Assembly: GCA_031272565.1 (NCBI GenBank)
Contig: JAISTN010000134.1
Coordinates: 1 to 5,744 of the forward strand
Reading direction: 5' to 3'
Origin: Bifidobacteriaceae bacterium
Lineage (GTDB): Bacteria; Actinomycetota; Actinomycetes; Actinomycetales; WQXJ01
Length of the DNA stretch: 5,744 bases
Below the pieces are notes generated by a model. That model worked only from the letters and a program-made list of their open reading frames with translations, did no database searches and was not told the origin of the DNA. This document shows, in pieces, positions 1 to 5,744 of the stretch. The position numbers and the translations under genes are program-made. Position 1 is the stretch's first letter. Each line of letters opens with the position of its first letter.

Positions 1-2569
1 CACGGCCCAACAAGGACAACCGAGAGATAGAAAGCACCGTACGTGAGGAGCCAGCCCGTGGTGCGCCCAGCGTGGCGTAGCCGACATCAGGAGCGGGCTC
101 GCCGTCTTCGACGGTCCAGACGCCGGTCAGGTGTTCGCGGCTGAGGCGTTGGAGTTGATCAACGTGGTCTTGGCCAAACATGTCGGTGTCGATGGCGAGC
201 ACGCGCCTGAACTCATCCAGCAGGACAGACACGAGTTCCTTGCGTTTCTCGGGATCGGCTGCCCTGAGGAGCGGGTGGGCTGCGCCCCAAGAGTCTTCGT
301 GCTCGCACAACGCCATGGCGGTCGGATAGGCGATCTTCGCCAGGCCGGTCTGTTCCAGATTCGGCAGTGTGATCCGCCAGCCGCGCCGGAGATCTTGAAG
401 CGCCCGGTATTCGACCACCTTGGCCAACGCTCTCTTGGCCGGTTGGATGTCGAACGAGTGCGGGTTCTGGGCGTAGTGGGCCGGATCGAGACCCAGATAG
501 GTGGGCAGGGTCTGGGCATACTCAAGGGGGTCGAGGCCATCCTCTCCTGCATGGGTGGATGCGGCGTAGATCGCGGCGCGAAGCTGCCCAACCAGTACGA
601 AGTCGTTGACGTGACCCGCCTGCAAACTGGCGTCCTGACGATTGTCCACGAATGTCAACAGCTTCTTGACGTCCTTGGGCAGGCCCTTGAACTGCTCCAA
701 CGACTTCATGATCGACAGGCTCAGCACCGTCATAGCGCTGGAGCGGCCCTCTTGATCCAAGGTGACCACTTTGGACGCTTCCAAGGCGCGGGCCTGATGG
801 TAGGTGGTTCCGCAGCGCAGACAGAACAACAGACCTTTGGGAATCCAGGCGGCATCAATCCGGTTCGGATTCCCAGGGAAGTCGTCCCGCTCAAGTAGCT
901 CCCCCATGCGGTTCAGCACGACGGCTTGGGGCACACGGTCACGGCGTGACGGGGTCACCCGGAGCGCCCCGCTGGCAGAGGTCTCGGTCCACACGTCAGG
1001 GAGACGGTCGATAGGGTCAGCGGGCCAGGGGTCGGAAGTGTCAATGTAGAGGTAGCCGTCTTGCTCGTCGCCGATCTGCATCCTGGTGCGGGCAACGAAG
1101 GCGTGACGCTGCTGATCCCATCGGACCATGAAGTATTCCTGGCCACAGTCGCGGCAAAACGCCAAGGGGTAGAGCCGCCGCTCGGCGGCAGCGTCGCCGG
1201 GCGGACCAGGCAGGACCATTTGGTAGGTGTGCTCGATGGCCCGGCTGCCCTCCGGCTCAAGCGTGACGTAGACCGACGCGCCCTTAGAAATGAACTGATG
1301 CAAGCGGAAGGCGAAGAGAGGGCGCCCCGACACTGGGTTCTTGGTCCGGGCACCGGCCAGCAAGGTCTGTTGGATGGCGATCTGGCAAGCCTCGGGCGTT
1401 CGCCCGGTTGTCGCAGCAAGGTCTTTACTGGCCATCTTCACGGTAGTGGGAGCGCCACGCACCAGAATGCCCGAGCCTTGCTCCTCTGTCAGACCGAACT
1501 TGCGCTCTATCCAAGCGGCCAGAGGGTCACGGGCAAGCTCGTCGTAGCCTGAGGATAGGACAGGATCATCCGCCTCGGCAGTTCCACGAGCATCCACCAA
1601 GGGTCCGAGATCAGCGTCGGCGTATGCCCCGGTGGCGCGGATCAGAGTCTCGGAAATGACGTTCTCGCGACGCACCAGAGTCCCGAAAACCTTGGAAGCG
1701 ACTGCGGCTACTTCGATGCGCTGCTCGGCCACAGTCGCGGCGGTAGACATCGTGGCAGACGTGCCGATGCACCGGAGGCTGCCCTTGGTGTGGGCAGCCT
1801 CCCGAACTCGGCGAACCAGCATGGCCACGTCGGCCCCTTGGCGGCCTCGATAGGTGTGCAATTCATCCAGGACCAGGAACTGGAGGTTGCTGGTCGCGCC
1901 GAACAGCTTGGCCCGCTCGTTGGGACGGGTCAGCAGGAGTTCGAGCATGACGTAGTTGGTGAGGAGGATGTCCGGAGGGCGGGCCAGGATTCGCTCGCGC
2001 TCGTCGTCTTGCTCTTGGCCGGTGTACCTCTTGTAGGTGATGCCCTCACCGCCATCGGAGGACTTGCCCAGGAACTTCTCAAGCTCCTGAACTTGGCTGT
2101 TGGCCAGGGCGTTCATCGGATAGACAATGATCGCCTTGATGCCTGACAGGTGGCGGTGGCGCAGTACGTAGTCAACGATGGGGATGATGTAAGCCAGCGA
2201 CTTGCCTGAACCGGTGCCCGTCGTCAGGACGTACGAGTCGTTGTTCGAGGCGGTGCCGATGGCTTCGACCTGGTGCTTGTACAGCGACAGTGGATGGTCG
2301 CCCAGACGGAACAGCGCAGCGGTCTCGGGCAGAAGAGTGCCAGTTGCCGCCAAGTCATCGACGGTACCACCCCCAGCGAAAGTAGGGTTGAGCGACAGCC
2401 AGGGGTCTGGCCATTGGGCTCCGCGATCCGACTGATTGCGCACCGACTCGGCCAGCCGTGGGTCTCTGATCTCAACGAAACCTTCGGTGAACTGGCGGTA
2501 GTCATCGATCAAGTCGCGGTGAATCCTGAAAGCGTCCAGAGTGTCAGGAGAAATGGCCCTCTCAGCCAC
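1..2569 (-). CDS. Large SF2 DEAD/DEAH-box helicase, YprA/Lhr-like (DUF1998-associated type), 3' end off window
   Basis: The frame is open from a GTG at 2569 to the left edge, giving 856 visible residues and no stop. It is an ATP-dependent nucleic-acid helicase by motif content. A Q-motif-like LYKHQ ends at Q100 and Walker A TTGTGSGKS has its lysine at K123. Motif Ia YPMNALANSQ spans 150-159, DELH (motif II) 235-238 and TSAT (motif III) 270-273. FRLHQF (421-426) and two CxxC pairs (C472/C475 in FCRDCGQEY; C583/C586 in FCLRCG) suggest a zinc-binding insert. TFVDNRQDA (639-647) looks like motif IV. Motifs V and VI and any DUF1998 region must lie off the window, so the protein probably exceeds 1,300 residues. 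The GTG is chosen because GGAGGA sits 5 bases upstream; an in-frame GTG at 2584 has no comparable site. Such helicases occur in DISARM, Druantia and other defence loci and in DNA repair (MrfA/YprA); which applies here cannot be told from this half. Family assignment is confident, role is not. Confidence 0.93.
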   Translation of the reverse strand, partial: MAERAISPDTLDAFRIHRDLIDDYRQFTEGFVEIRDPRLAESVRNQSDRGAQWPDPWLSLNPTFAGGGTVDDLAATGTLLPETAALFRLGDHPLSLYKHQVEAIGTASNNDSYVLTTGTGSGKSLAYIIPIVDYVLRHRHLSGIKAIIVYPMNALANSQVQELEKFLGKSSDGGEGITYKRYTGQEQDDERERILARPPDILLTNYVMLELLLTRPNERAKLFGATSNLQFLVLDELHTYRGRQGADVAMLVRRVREAAHTKGSLRCIGTSATMSTAATVAEQRIEVAAVASKVFGTLVRRENVISETLIRATGAYADADLGPLVDARGTAEADDPVLSSGYDELARDPLAAWIERKFGLTEEQGSGILVRGAPTTVKMASKDLAATTGRTPEACQIAIQQTLLAGARTKNPVSGRPLFAFRLHQFISKGASVYVTLEPEGSRAIEHTYQMVLPGPPGDAAAERRLYPLAFCRDCGQEYFMVRWDQQRHAFVARTRMQIGDEQDGYLYIDTSDPWPADPIDRLPDVWTETSASGALRVTPSRRDRVPQAVVLNRMGELLERDDFPGNPNRIDAAWIPKGLLFCLRCGTTYHQARALEASKVVTLDQEGRSSAMTVLSLSIMKSLEQFKGLPKDVKKLLTFVDNRQDASLQAGHVNDFVLVGQLRAAIYAASTHAGEDGLDPLEYAQTLPTYLGLDPAHYAQNPHSFDIQPAKRALAKVVEYRALQDLRRGWRITLPNLEQTGLAKIAYPTAMALCEHEDSWGAAHPLLRAADPEKRKELVSVLLDEFRRVLAIDTDMFGQDHVDQLQRLSREHLTGVWTVEDGEPAPDVGYATLGAPRAGSSRTVLSISRLSLLGR

Positions 2570-2574
2570 GTCTG

Positions 2575-2580
2575 TCCTCC
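2575..2580 (-). promoter_or_regulatory. Ribosome binding site of the helicase gene
   Basis: The minus strand reads GGAGGA, then five bases, then GTG at 2569. This strong site decides the start among two in-frame GTG codons (2584 and 2569) and shows that the helicase is translated independently of the operon that ends 238 bases upstream. Confidence 0.8.
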
Positions 2581-2598
2581 CCACATGTCACTTGTCAC

Positions 2599-2613
2599 GC
2601 CGAGGCTCCCGGC
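2599..2613 (-). repeat. Short imperfect inverted repeat upstream of the helicase RBS
   Basis: GCCGGGAGCCTCGGC on the minus strand can pair over six positions (one G-T wobble) around a 3-base loop. It lies about 19 bases upstream of the GGAGGA site, in the presumed leader. It could be a leader hairpin, but stems this short are common by chance in GC-rich DNA, and nothing else supports a role. Confidence 0.25.
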
Positions 2614-2646
2614 ATGCAACCTTTGCCGCGCTGCGCCTACGAGAAC

Positions 2647-2663
2647 AGGCAGTATGACTGCCT
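2647..2663. repeat. Perfect 7-bp inverted repeat, candidate operator upstream of the helicase
   Basis: AGGCAGT-ATG-ACTGCCT is a perfect 7-bp dyad with a 3-base spacer. It sits 78 bases upstream of the helicase GTG in a 238-base stretch with no convincing gene. Size and symmetry fit a site for a dimeric regulator; it could instead form a short hairpin in RNA. On the minus strand it is followed by GTTCTC, which is too poor in T for a convincing intrinsic terminator. No second copy was noticed in the window. The flanking gene-free DNA (2570-2807) otherwise shows only the weak hairpins listed separately. Confidence 0.4.
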
Positions 2664-2790
2664 TGGCGAAGACTGGTGTTTCAAGTATCCCGCAATTGGA
2701 CTGCGTCGCTGGGAGCCGAAGGTACCAAGCCTGGTTGGTGGATTATGCAGCAGCGGTGGGTCAAGGGGGCTAAGGTTGTCAGCGGTCTAC

Positions 2791-2817
2791 AGACAAAGCA
2801 GAGCCAGTCATGGGCTC
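2791..2817 (-). terminator. Weak terminator-like hairpin at the end of the operon
   Basis: On the minus strand GAGCC and GGCTC form a 5-bp stem around a 7-base loop that contains the TGA stop of the DUF1028 gene. TGCTTTGTCT follows, which is moderately T-rich. The stem is short and the tract is broken by G and C, so termination would be inefficient at best. Some readthrough into the helicase, which lies on the same strand, is possible. Confidence 0.25.
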
Positions 2818-3668
2818 ATTTCGGTGCAGGCCGCCTGCTCCAGCAGCAGTTTCAGTACCACCGGGTCGATCATGCCCTGCGTGGTCATGCGTTCTTCGAC
2901 GTTGTTGATGCCGGCCCAGCTTTCCAGCACCGGCCACAAACCGGCCCTGCCGCCAGGATCACGGCCCACTTGCCTCAGGGCCCGGTAGACCTGCTTCTCA
3001 ATCTCGCCCTCCAGCGGCAGCAGAGAGTCAGGGTCCGGGTGGCCGAAATGCAAATCATGAAGCTCCAAGATTCGGGCCAAGTCTTCAATCGGCACAGTTG
3101 AGTCATCGATCCTCAGGTCAACCAGCCGGTCGCCGTGGCCGCCATAGGAGCCGCGCGGCCGGCACACCAACACGGCCGCCGATTGTTGGCCGCGCCGGTC
3201 CCCACCGCGGCTGGCGCCCGCTCGCAGACACGCCACCAGGCGATGTGCGAGACGCGATTCATCGGTCCGACCCAGATAATCGGCCATTTCGTCCAGCACC
3301 TCAGGGCCGGTCAGCATGTTGCCCATCACCACCCAACCGGGCCCCTCAATGGCGCCGGCATAGCCGGTGCAGCCCGTGCCCGTGTGGTGGGCCACCGAAC
3401 CATCAGTGCCGACGATGGCGACCTGGCGCCTTTCCGGTAGGTCGTCGGCTGTTACCAAGGATCTCAAGGCCTCGGCCGGTGACAACCCGGCCTCCAGCAG
3501 CCTCAGGCCCTCGGTGCCGTATCCGATATGGACCAACGCCTGAGTGCCAATGGCGCCAACGCCGGCCTTGGCGTGGGGAACCACCGAGCCAACGGCCAGG
3601 AACTTGGACTGGACGGCCACTCCCACATCGCCCGTCTGAGCGTCGCGCGCCACCACGGTGAAGGTCAC
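2808..3668 (-). CDS. DUF1028 family protein (Ntn-hydrolase-like fold)
   Basis: This 286-residue protein matches the DUF1028 family across its length. The N-terminus MTFTVVARDAQTGDVGVAVQ followed by SKFLAVGSVVPHAKAGVGAI and GTQA (41-44) is the family signature. Further family blocks are GTGCTGYAG (97-105), MGNMLTGPEVL (115-125), GGDRRGQQSAA (155-165) and VDLRIDDS (183-190). Residues from about 215 to the end (with INNVEER at 254-260) resemble the C-terminal putative peptidoglycan-binding-like extension found in some members. The known fold is that of N-terminal nucleophile hydrolases, which suggests amide-bond hydrolysis, but no substrate is established. No signal peptide or membrane segment is visible, so it is probably cytoplasmic. 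The start is a GTG three bases after the SDR stop, with AAGGGG 9 bases upstream inside the last SDR codons, so coupling to the SDR gene is likely. It is the last gene of the operon. Confidence 0.93.
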   Translation of the reverse strand: MTFTVVARDAQTGDVGVAVQSKFLAVGSVVPHAKAGVGAIGTQALVHIGYGTEGLRLLEAGLSPAEALRSLVTADDLPERRQVAIVGTDGSVAHHTGTGCTGYAGAIEGPGWVVMGNMLTGPEVLDEMADYLGRTDESRLAHRLVACLRAGASRGGDRRGQQSAAVLVCRPRGSYGGHGDRLVDLRIDDSTVPIEDLARILELHDLHFGHPDPDSLLPLEGEIEKQVYRALRQVGRDPGGRAGLWPVLESWAGINNVEERMTTQGMIDPVVLKLLLEQAACTEMSP

Positions 3669-3671
3669 GGC

Positions 3672-4454
3672 TCACCACCCCTTCAACATGCCGCCATCGA
3701 CGGCATGGGCGTGGCCGGTAATGTACGATGCCGCCGGCGAGGCCAGGAAGGCCACCATGGCGGCGAACTCCTCCGGTGTGCCGTAGCGCCCAGCCGGAAT
3801 CGTCGCGGCTGAGGCGGCCTGCACCTGTTCCACCGTCTTGCCCGTCCTGGCGGCCGCGGCCTGGTCCAACGAGGCAACCCGCGGCGTTGCGATCCGTCCT
3901 GGCATCACTCCGTTCAGCGTCACGCCATCGGCCGCCACCGCCCCTGCAGCCGTCTTTAGCCAAGCCATTAAGGCGGCCCTGGCGGCATTCGAATAGGCCA
4001 GCGTGGGAATCGGTTCAACCACGCCGGAAGACAGGATCGCGATGATTCGCCCAAAGCCAGCCGCCCGCATCGGGGGCAGCAGGCGGGTCGCCAACTCAAT
4101 CGGTGTGATGGCCAGCATTTGGAAAGCCCGGCGCCAGCCGTCGGCGTCGGTGGCGGCTGGGTCCACCGGCGGCGGCCCACCTTGGTTCAGTACCACCACG
4201 GCCGGCCCGCCGGCGGCCAGGGCGGCATCGGCCACAAGCGCTGCCGTTCCAGGATCAGTGGCATCCGCCGCCACGGTAGTGAAGCTCCGACCAGGGTGCC
4301 TGGTCCGCAAATCCTCCGCCACGGCGTCAAGCCCGCCTTGGTCCCTTGACCACAACAGAACGTCATGCCCAGCAGCAGCTAAAGCGCGCGCCGAAGCCAA
4401 ACCCAAACCAGAAGTGGCACCGCCAACCAGGGCGAAGTTGGTCGCAGACATCAC
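3672..4454 (-). CDS. SDR-family oxidoreductase with degenerate catalytic tetrad
   Basis: This 260-residue short-chain dehydrogenase/reductase has a normal Rossmann start, GGATSGLG (11-18, the TGxxxGxG cofactor loop). SR at 36-37 after the second strand would favour NADP(H), which is an inference. The usual NNAG is LNQGG (89-93). S142 in LSSG and Y154 in AYSNAAR fit the catalytic Ser and Tyr. The lysine expected four residues after the Tyr is A158, followed by R159, and the helix-4 Asn appears to be L114. MPGRIATPR (184-192) and the C-terminal VDGG (252-255) are ordinary SDR features. From memory, an SDR subgroup with NQGGPP and SNALR motifs shares these changes, so this is probably a lineage trait rather than decay. 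The GTG start overlaps the upstream stop as GTGA; an ATG at 4451 is an alternative one codon later. The exact substrate is unknown. Confidence 0.92.
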   Translation of the reverse strand: MMSATNFALVGGATSGLGLASARALAAAGHDVLLWSRDQGGLDAVAEDLRTRHPGRSFTTVAADATDPGTAALVADAALAAGGPAVVVLNQGGPPPVDPAATDADGWRRAFQMLAITPIELATRLLPPMRAAGFGRIIAILSSGVVEPIPTLAYSNAARAALMAWLKTAAGAVAADGVTLNGVMPGRIATPRVASLDQAAAARTGKTVEQVQAASAATIPAGRYGTPEEFAAMVAFLASPAASYITGHAHAVDGGMLKGW

Positions 4455-5356
4455 AGTGAGACCTCCAGGGGACTAATAGAGGGAATGAGGCCAACCCGGT
4501 CAAGAACGCCGTCCAGCTCTGCCGCCGTCACCGGGTCAATTCCTCCAGCGATGGTACGCGTTGCCGGGCAATCTATGGTGCCTCGACGCCGCAATACCTC
4601 TTTACGAATGGCCAAACCTGTGACCGGCTGGCCCTCGAACTGAATCAACGGCAGATAGTGGTCGAAAATGGCACCGGCCCGGGCGGCATCGCCCGCCTCC
4701 AATGCCAGCCGCACTGCCCGCAACACCTCTGGGAAGGCGAAACCGGTCATGGTGCCCCGCGCCCCGCGGCCCAGTTCAGACAAAGCCGAAACCCCGCCCA
4801 AACCGCCGAACACGGTCAGGCCCGGCCGGGCCTTCAACAGGGCGCTGATCTTGGGCGGCGTAGGCGGATCCTCCAGCTTGACCACGGTTGCTCTCGCCGC
4901 ATCGAGGCAGGCCAGCAGGGCTGTAACTGGCACCAGGACCCCGGTCGCCGCTGGTTCGTCCTGCACCACTAGAGGCAGGCGACCGGCCACAGCGCCATAG
5001 AAGCGCGGCAGTAAGTCGATGTTGCGCAACAACGGGGGCGCCGAGACCATCGCGGCCGCGGCGCCAAGCTCTGCGGCTTGGGCGATCCGTTGGCGCACCA
5101 GGTGCGGCGAGGCGCCGGAACAACCAACCGCCACTGGCACCCGGCCCGCAGCGCTGTCCAAGATGGCCCCCAGCGCGGCCGCCCGCTCATCACCCGTCAA
5201 CGAGGTGGCCTCGCTCATCACCCCCATCACGGTCAGGCCATCCACACCCCAACTGACCGCTGCGTCAATCAGGCGGCGCAGGCTGGGCAGATCAACCTCA
5301 CCATTGGGGTCGAACGGTGTAGGCACCACATACCAGGTGCCGAACATCTCGGTCAT
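4451..5356 (-). CDS. Dihydrodipicolinate synthase-family lyase/aldolase, not canonical DapA
   Basis: This 301-residue TIM-barrel protein has the length usual for class I Schiff-base lyases of the DHDPS/N-acetylneuraminate lyase family. These condense or cleave 2-oxo acids through an imine on a lysine. The lysine is K160 in VVKLEDPP near the end of strand 6, and GGLGG (184-188) lies on the next strand. The N-terminal VVPTPFDPNGEVD (10-22) is typical. The family GTTGE motif reads GVMSE (45-49). The catalytic-tyrosine segment, normally YNxP, reads QDEP (132-135), so the Tyr that relays protons in true DHDPS is absent. Lysine-pathway DHDPS is therefore unlikely, while a catabolic aldolase, dehydratase or lyase on another oxo acid is plausible. 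The start ATG overlaps the upstream stop as ATGA and has AAGGAG 5 bases before it. The stop overlaps the GTG of the SDR gene. Confidence 0.92.
   Translation of the reverse strand: MTEMFGTWYVVPTPFDPNGEVDLPSLRRLIDAAVSWGVDGLTVMGVMSEATSLTGDERAAALGAILDSAAGRVPVAVGCSGASPHLVRQRIAQAAELGAAAAMVSAPPLLRNIDLLPRFYGAVAGRLPLVVQDEPAATGVLVPVTALLACLDAARATVVKLEDPPTPPKISALLKARPGLTVFGGLGGVSALSELGRGARGTMTGFAFPEVLRAVRLALEAGDAARAGAIFDHYLPLIQFEGQPVTGLAIRKEVLRRRGTIDCPATRTIAGGIDPVTAAELDGVLDRVGLIPSISPLEVSL
4461..4466 (-). promoter_or_regulatory. Ribosome binding site of the SDR gene
   Basis: GGAGGT on the minus strand lies 6 bases before the GTG at 4454 and 9 bases before the ATG at 4451. Both spacings are workable, so the site does not decide between the two starts. 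It lies inside the end of the upstream lyase/aldolase gene, as expected for coupled translation. Confidence 0.7.
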
Positions 5357-5744
5357 GGTTTCTCCTTCTCAATCGGCAGCCTCGGTGCCCGGTCGCCTCC
5401 GGCCAGGACCAGGGCCCTCAACGCTGCCCCCAGGCTTGATGGCGGTCCGGGCTGCACCACGGGCCGCACGGCCCCGTTTGTGGTGCCCACCAGGATGGTC
5501 ACCCCAACGCCATGACCGGCGTGGGGACTGGGCCCGTGTGACACCAGGCCAACCGCCACGGCCCCCGGACGGTAGAAGCGCCCAACTGGGTCGATGTCGC
5601 TGAAGGCCACCAGGTCGCCATAGCAAAGCCCGCCGGTCGTCTTGCCCGGTTCACCAATCTCCAAGTCGCCGATCCAGGCGTCTTGGCCCCGGCCGGCCCC
5701 CGCCGCCCTAGCCGGCAAGATTGCCTTCACGGGAATCTGAGCCA
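5353..5744 (-). CDS. DUF4438 family protein, C-terminal part only (5' end off window)
   Basis: The frame is open to the right edge, giving 129 visible residues that begin AQIPVKAILPA. The valine of this stretch is a GTG (5730) but has no reason to be the start, because the frame continues upstream and family members are about 300 residues long. Blocks I recognise as DUF4438 are WIGDLEIG (visible residues 23-30), YGDLVAFSDID (41-51), GRFYRPGAVAVG (54-65) and SHGPSPHAGHGVGV (68-81). The last is close to the usual H-x-x-S-x-x-GHGPGV pattern, with V replacing P. The biochemical role of the family is not known to me. Conserved Asp and His residues in these blocks hint at a metal or active site, which is speculation. 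No signal peptide can be judged without the N-terminus. It is the upstream-most visible gene of the operon and overlaps the lyase/aldolase start by 4 bases. Confidence 0.82.
   Translation of the reverse strand, partial: AQIPVKAILPARAAGAGRGQDAWIGDLEIGEPGKTTGGLCYGDLVAFSDIDPVGRFYRPGAVAVGLVSHGPSPHAGHGVGVTILVGTTNGAVRPVVQPGPPSSLGAALRALVLAGGDRAPRLPIEKEKP
5362..5367 (-). promoter_or_regulatory. Ribosome binding site of the lyase/aldolase gene
   Basis: AAGGAG on the minus strand, 5 bases before the ATG at 5356, lies within the final codons of the DUF4438 gene. It supports this ATG over the internal ATG at codon 4. Confidence 0.75.

Larger units (their letters stand above)
2808..5744 (-). other. Operon: DUF4438 - DHDPS-family lyase - SDR - DUF1028
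   Basis: Four co-directional genes are joined by ATGA and GTGA overlaps and a 3-base gap, with each internal ribosome binding site lying in the preceding gene. This is strong evidence for one transcript. Its promoter and any earlier genes, such as a transporter or regulator, lie beyond the right edge. An Ntn-hydrolase-like protein, a 2-oxo-acid lyase and an NAD(P)-dependent oxidoreductase would fit a sequence of amide cleavage, redox change and carbon-chain cleavage. The order of steps and the substrate are inferred only from family chemistry. Confidence 0.85.

Noticed and set aside
131..898. A 255-codon plus-strand open frame
   Set aside because: It lies opposite the helicase, whose minus-strand frame has clear domain motifs throughout. 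The plus-strand translation has no recognisable motif and is an antisense shadow in GC-rich DNA.
1061..1552. A 163-codon plus-strand open frame
   Set aside because: It is antisense to the helicase segment carrying FRLHQF and the first CxxC pair, and has no family resemblance of its own.
2742..2764. Possible promoter: TTGACC (2764-2759) and CATAAT (2747-2742) on the minus strand
   Set aside because: Each hexamer resembles a sigma-70 consensus element, but only 11 bases separate them, far short of the usual 16-18, so they cannot work as a pair.
2273..3101. Two overlapping plus-strand open frames (2273-2773, 2676-3101) covering the gap between the helicase and the operon
   Set aside because: They run into the coding strands of the helicase and DUF1028 genes on either side, show no motifs and have no convincing ribosome binding site. 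I treat 2570-2807 as non-coding.
3098..3661. A 187-codon plus-strand open frame opposite DUF1028
   Set aside because: It is rich in Arg, Pro and Gly as expected for an antisense frame of a GC-rich gene. The minus-strand product matches DUF1028 over its whole length.
3403..3963. A 186-codon minus-strand open frame spanning the SDR/DUF1028 junction
   Set aside because: It is an out-of-frame shadow of the two real genes; its Gly/Arg-rich sequence has no domain signature.
4451..5356. Naming the lyase/aldolase gene dapA
   Set aside because: The catalytic tyrosine segment and the GTTGE motif are both changed, and the gene sits among catabolic-type genes, so a lysine-biosynthesis name is not justified.
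1..5744. tRNA or rRNA genes, CRISPR arrays, transposases, attachment sites
   Set aside because: By eye on both strands I saw no cloverleaf, regularly spaced repeats, transposase motifs or long direct repeats. A dedicated search could still find a weak example.

Overview
The window comes from a high-GC bacterium, most likely an actinomycete. That inference rests on GTG start codons, strong G/C third positions and strong GGAGG-type ribosome binding sites; no rRNA or other taxonomic marker is present, so it stays tentative. Every gene I can support lies on the minus strand, so the window reads from right to left.

Right-hand part (5744 down to 2808): a tightly packed four-gene operon. In transcription order it encodes the C-terminal part of a DUF4438 protein (it enters from the right edge), a dihydrodipicolinate synthase-family Schiff-base lyase/aldolase, an SDR-family oxidoreductase with a degenerate active site, and a DUF1028 Ntn-hydrolase-fold protein. 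The first two junctions are 4-base stop/start overlaps (ATGA, GTGA) and the third is a 3-base gap, so translational coupling is likely. Two of the four families (DUF4438, DUF1028) have no firmly established function. The two recognisable enzymes both depart from textbook catalytic residues. The set looks like a small catabolic cassette for an unidentified, probably amide- or oxo-acid-containing substrate; the pathway is my inference.

Middle (2807 to 2570): 238 bases without a convincing gene. This holds the 3' end of the operon transcript with a weak hairpin at the last stop codon, a perfect 7-bp inverted repeat (2647-2663), and a strong ribosome binding site for the next gene. No convincing sigma-70-type promoter was found.

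Left-hand part (2569 to the left edge): the first 856 codons of a very large SF2 DEAD/DEAH-box helicase of the YprA/Lhr-like, DUF1998-associated type. It carries Walker A, DELH and SAT motifs, two CxxC pairs and a motif IV-like block. Its remaining helicase motifs and C-terminus lie outside the window. Sampled G+C is visibly lower here (about 53-62%) than in the operon (about 65-72%), so the two halves may have different histories. Helicases of this general type occur in several anti-phage systems (DISARM, Druantia and others), so the sequence beyond the left edge is the natural place to look for partner genes.
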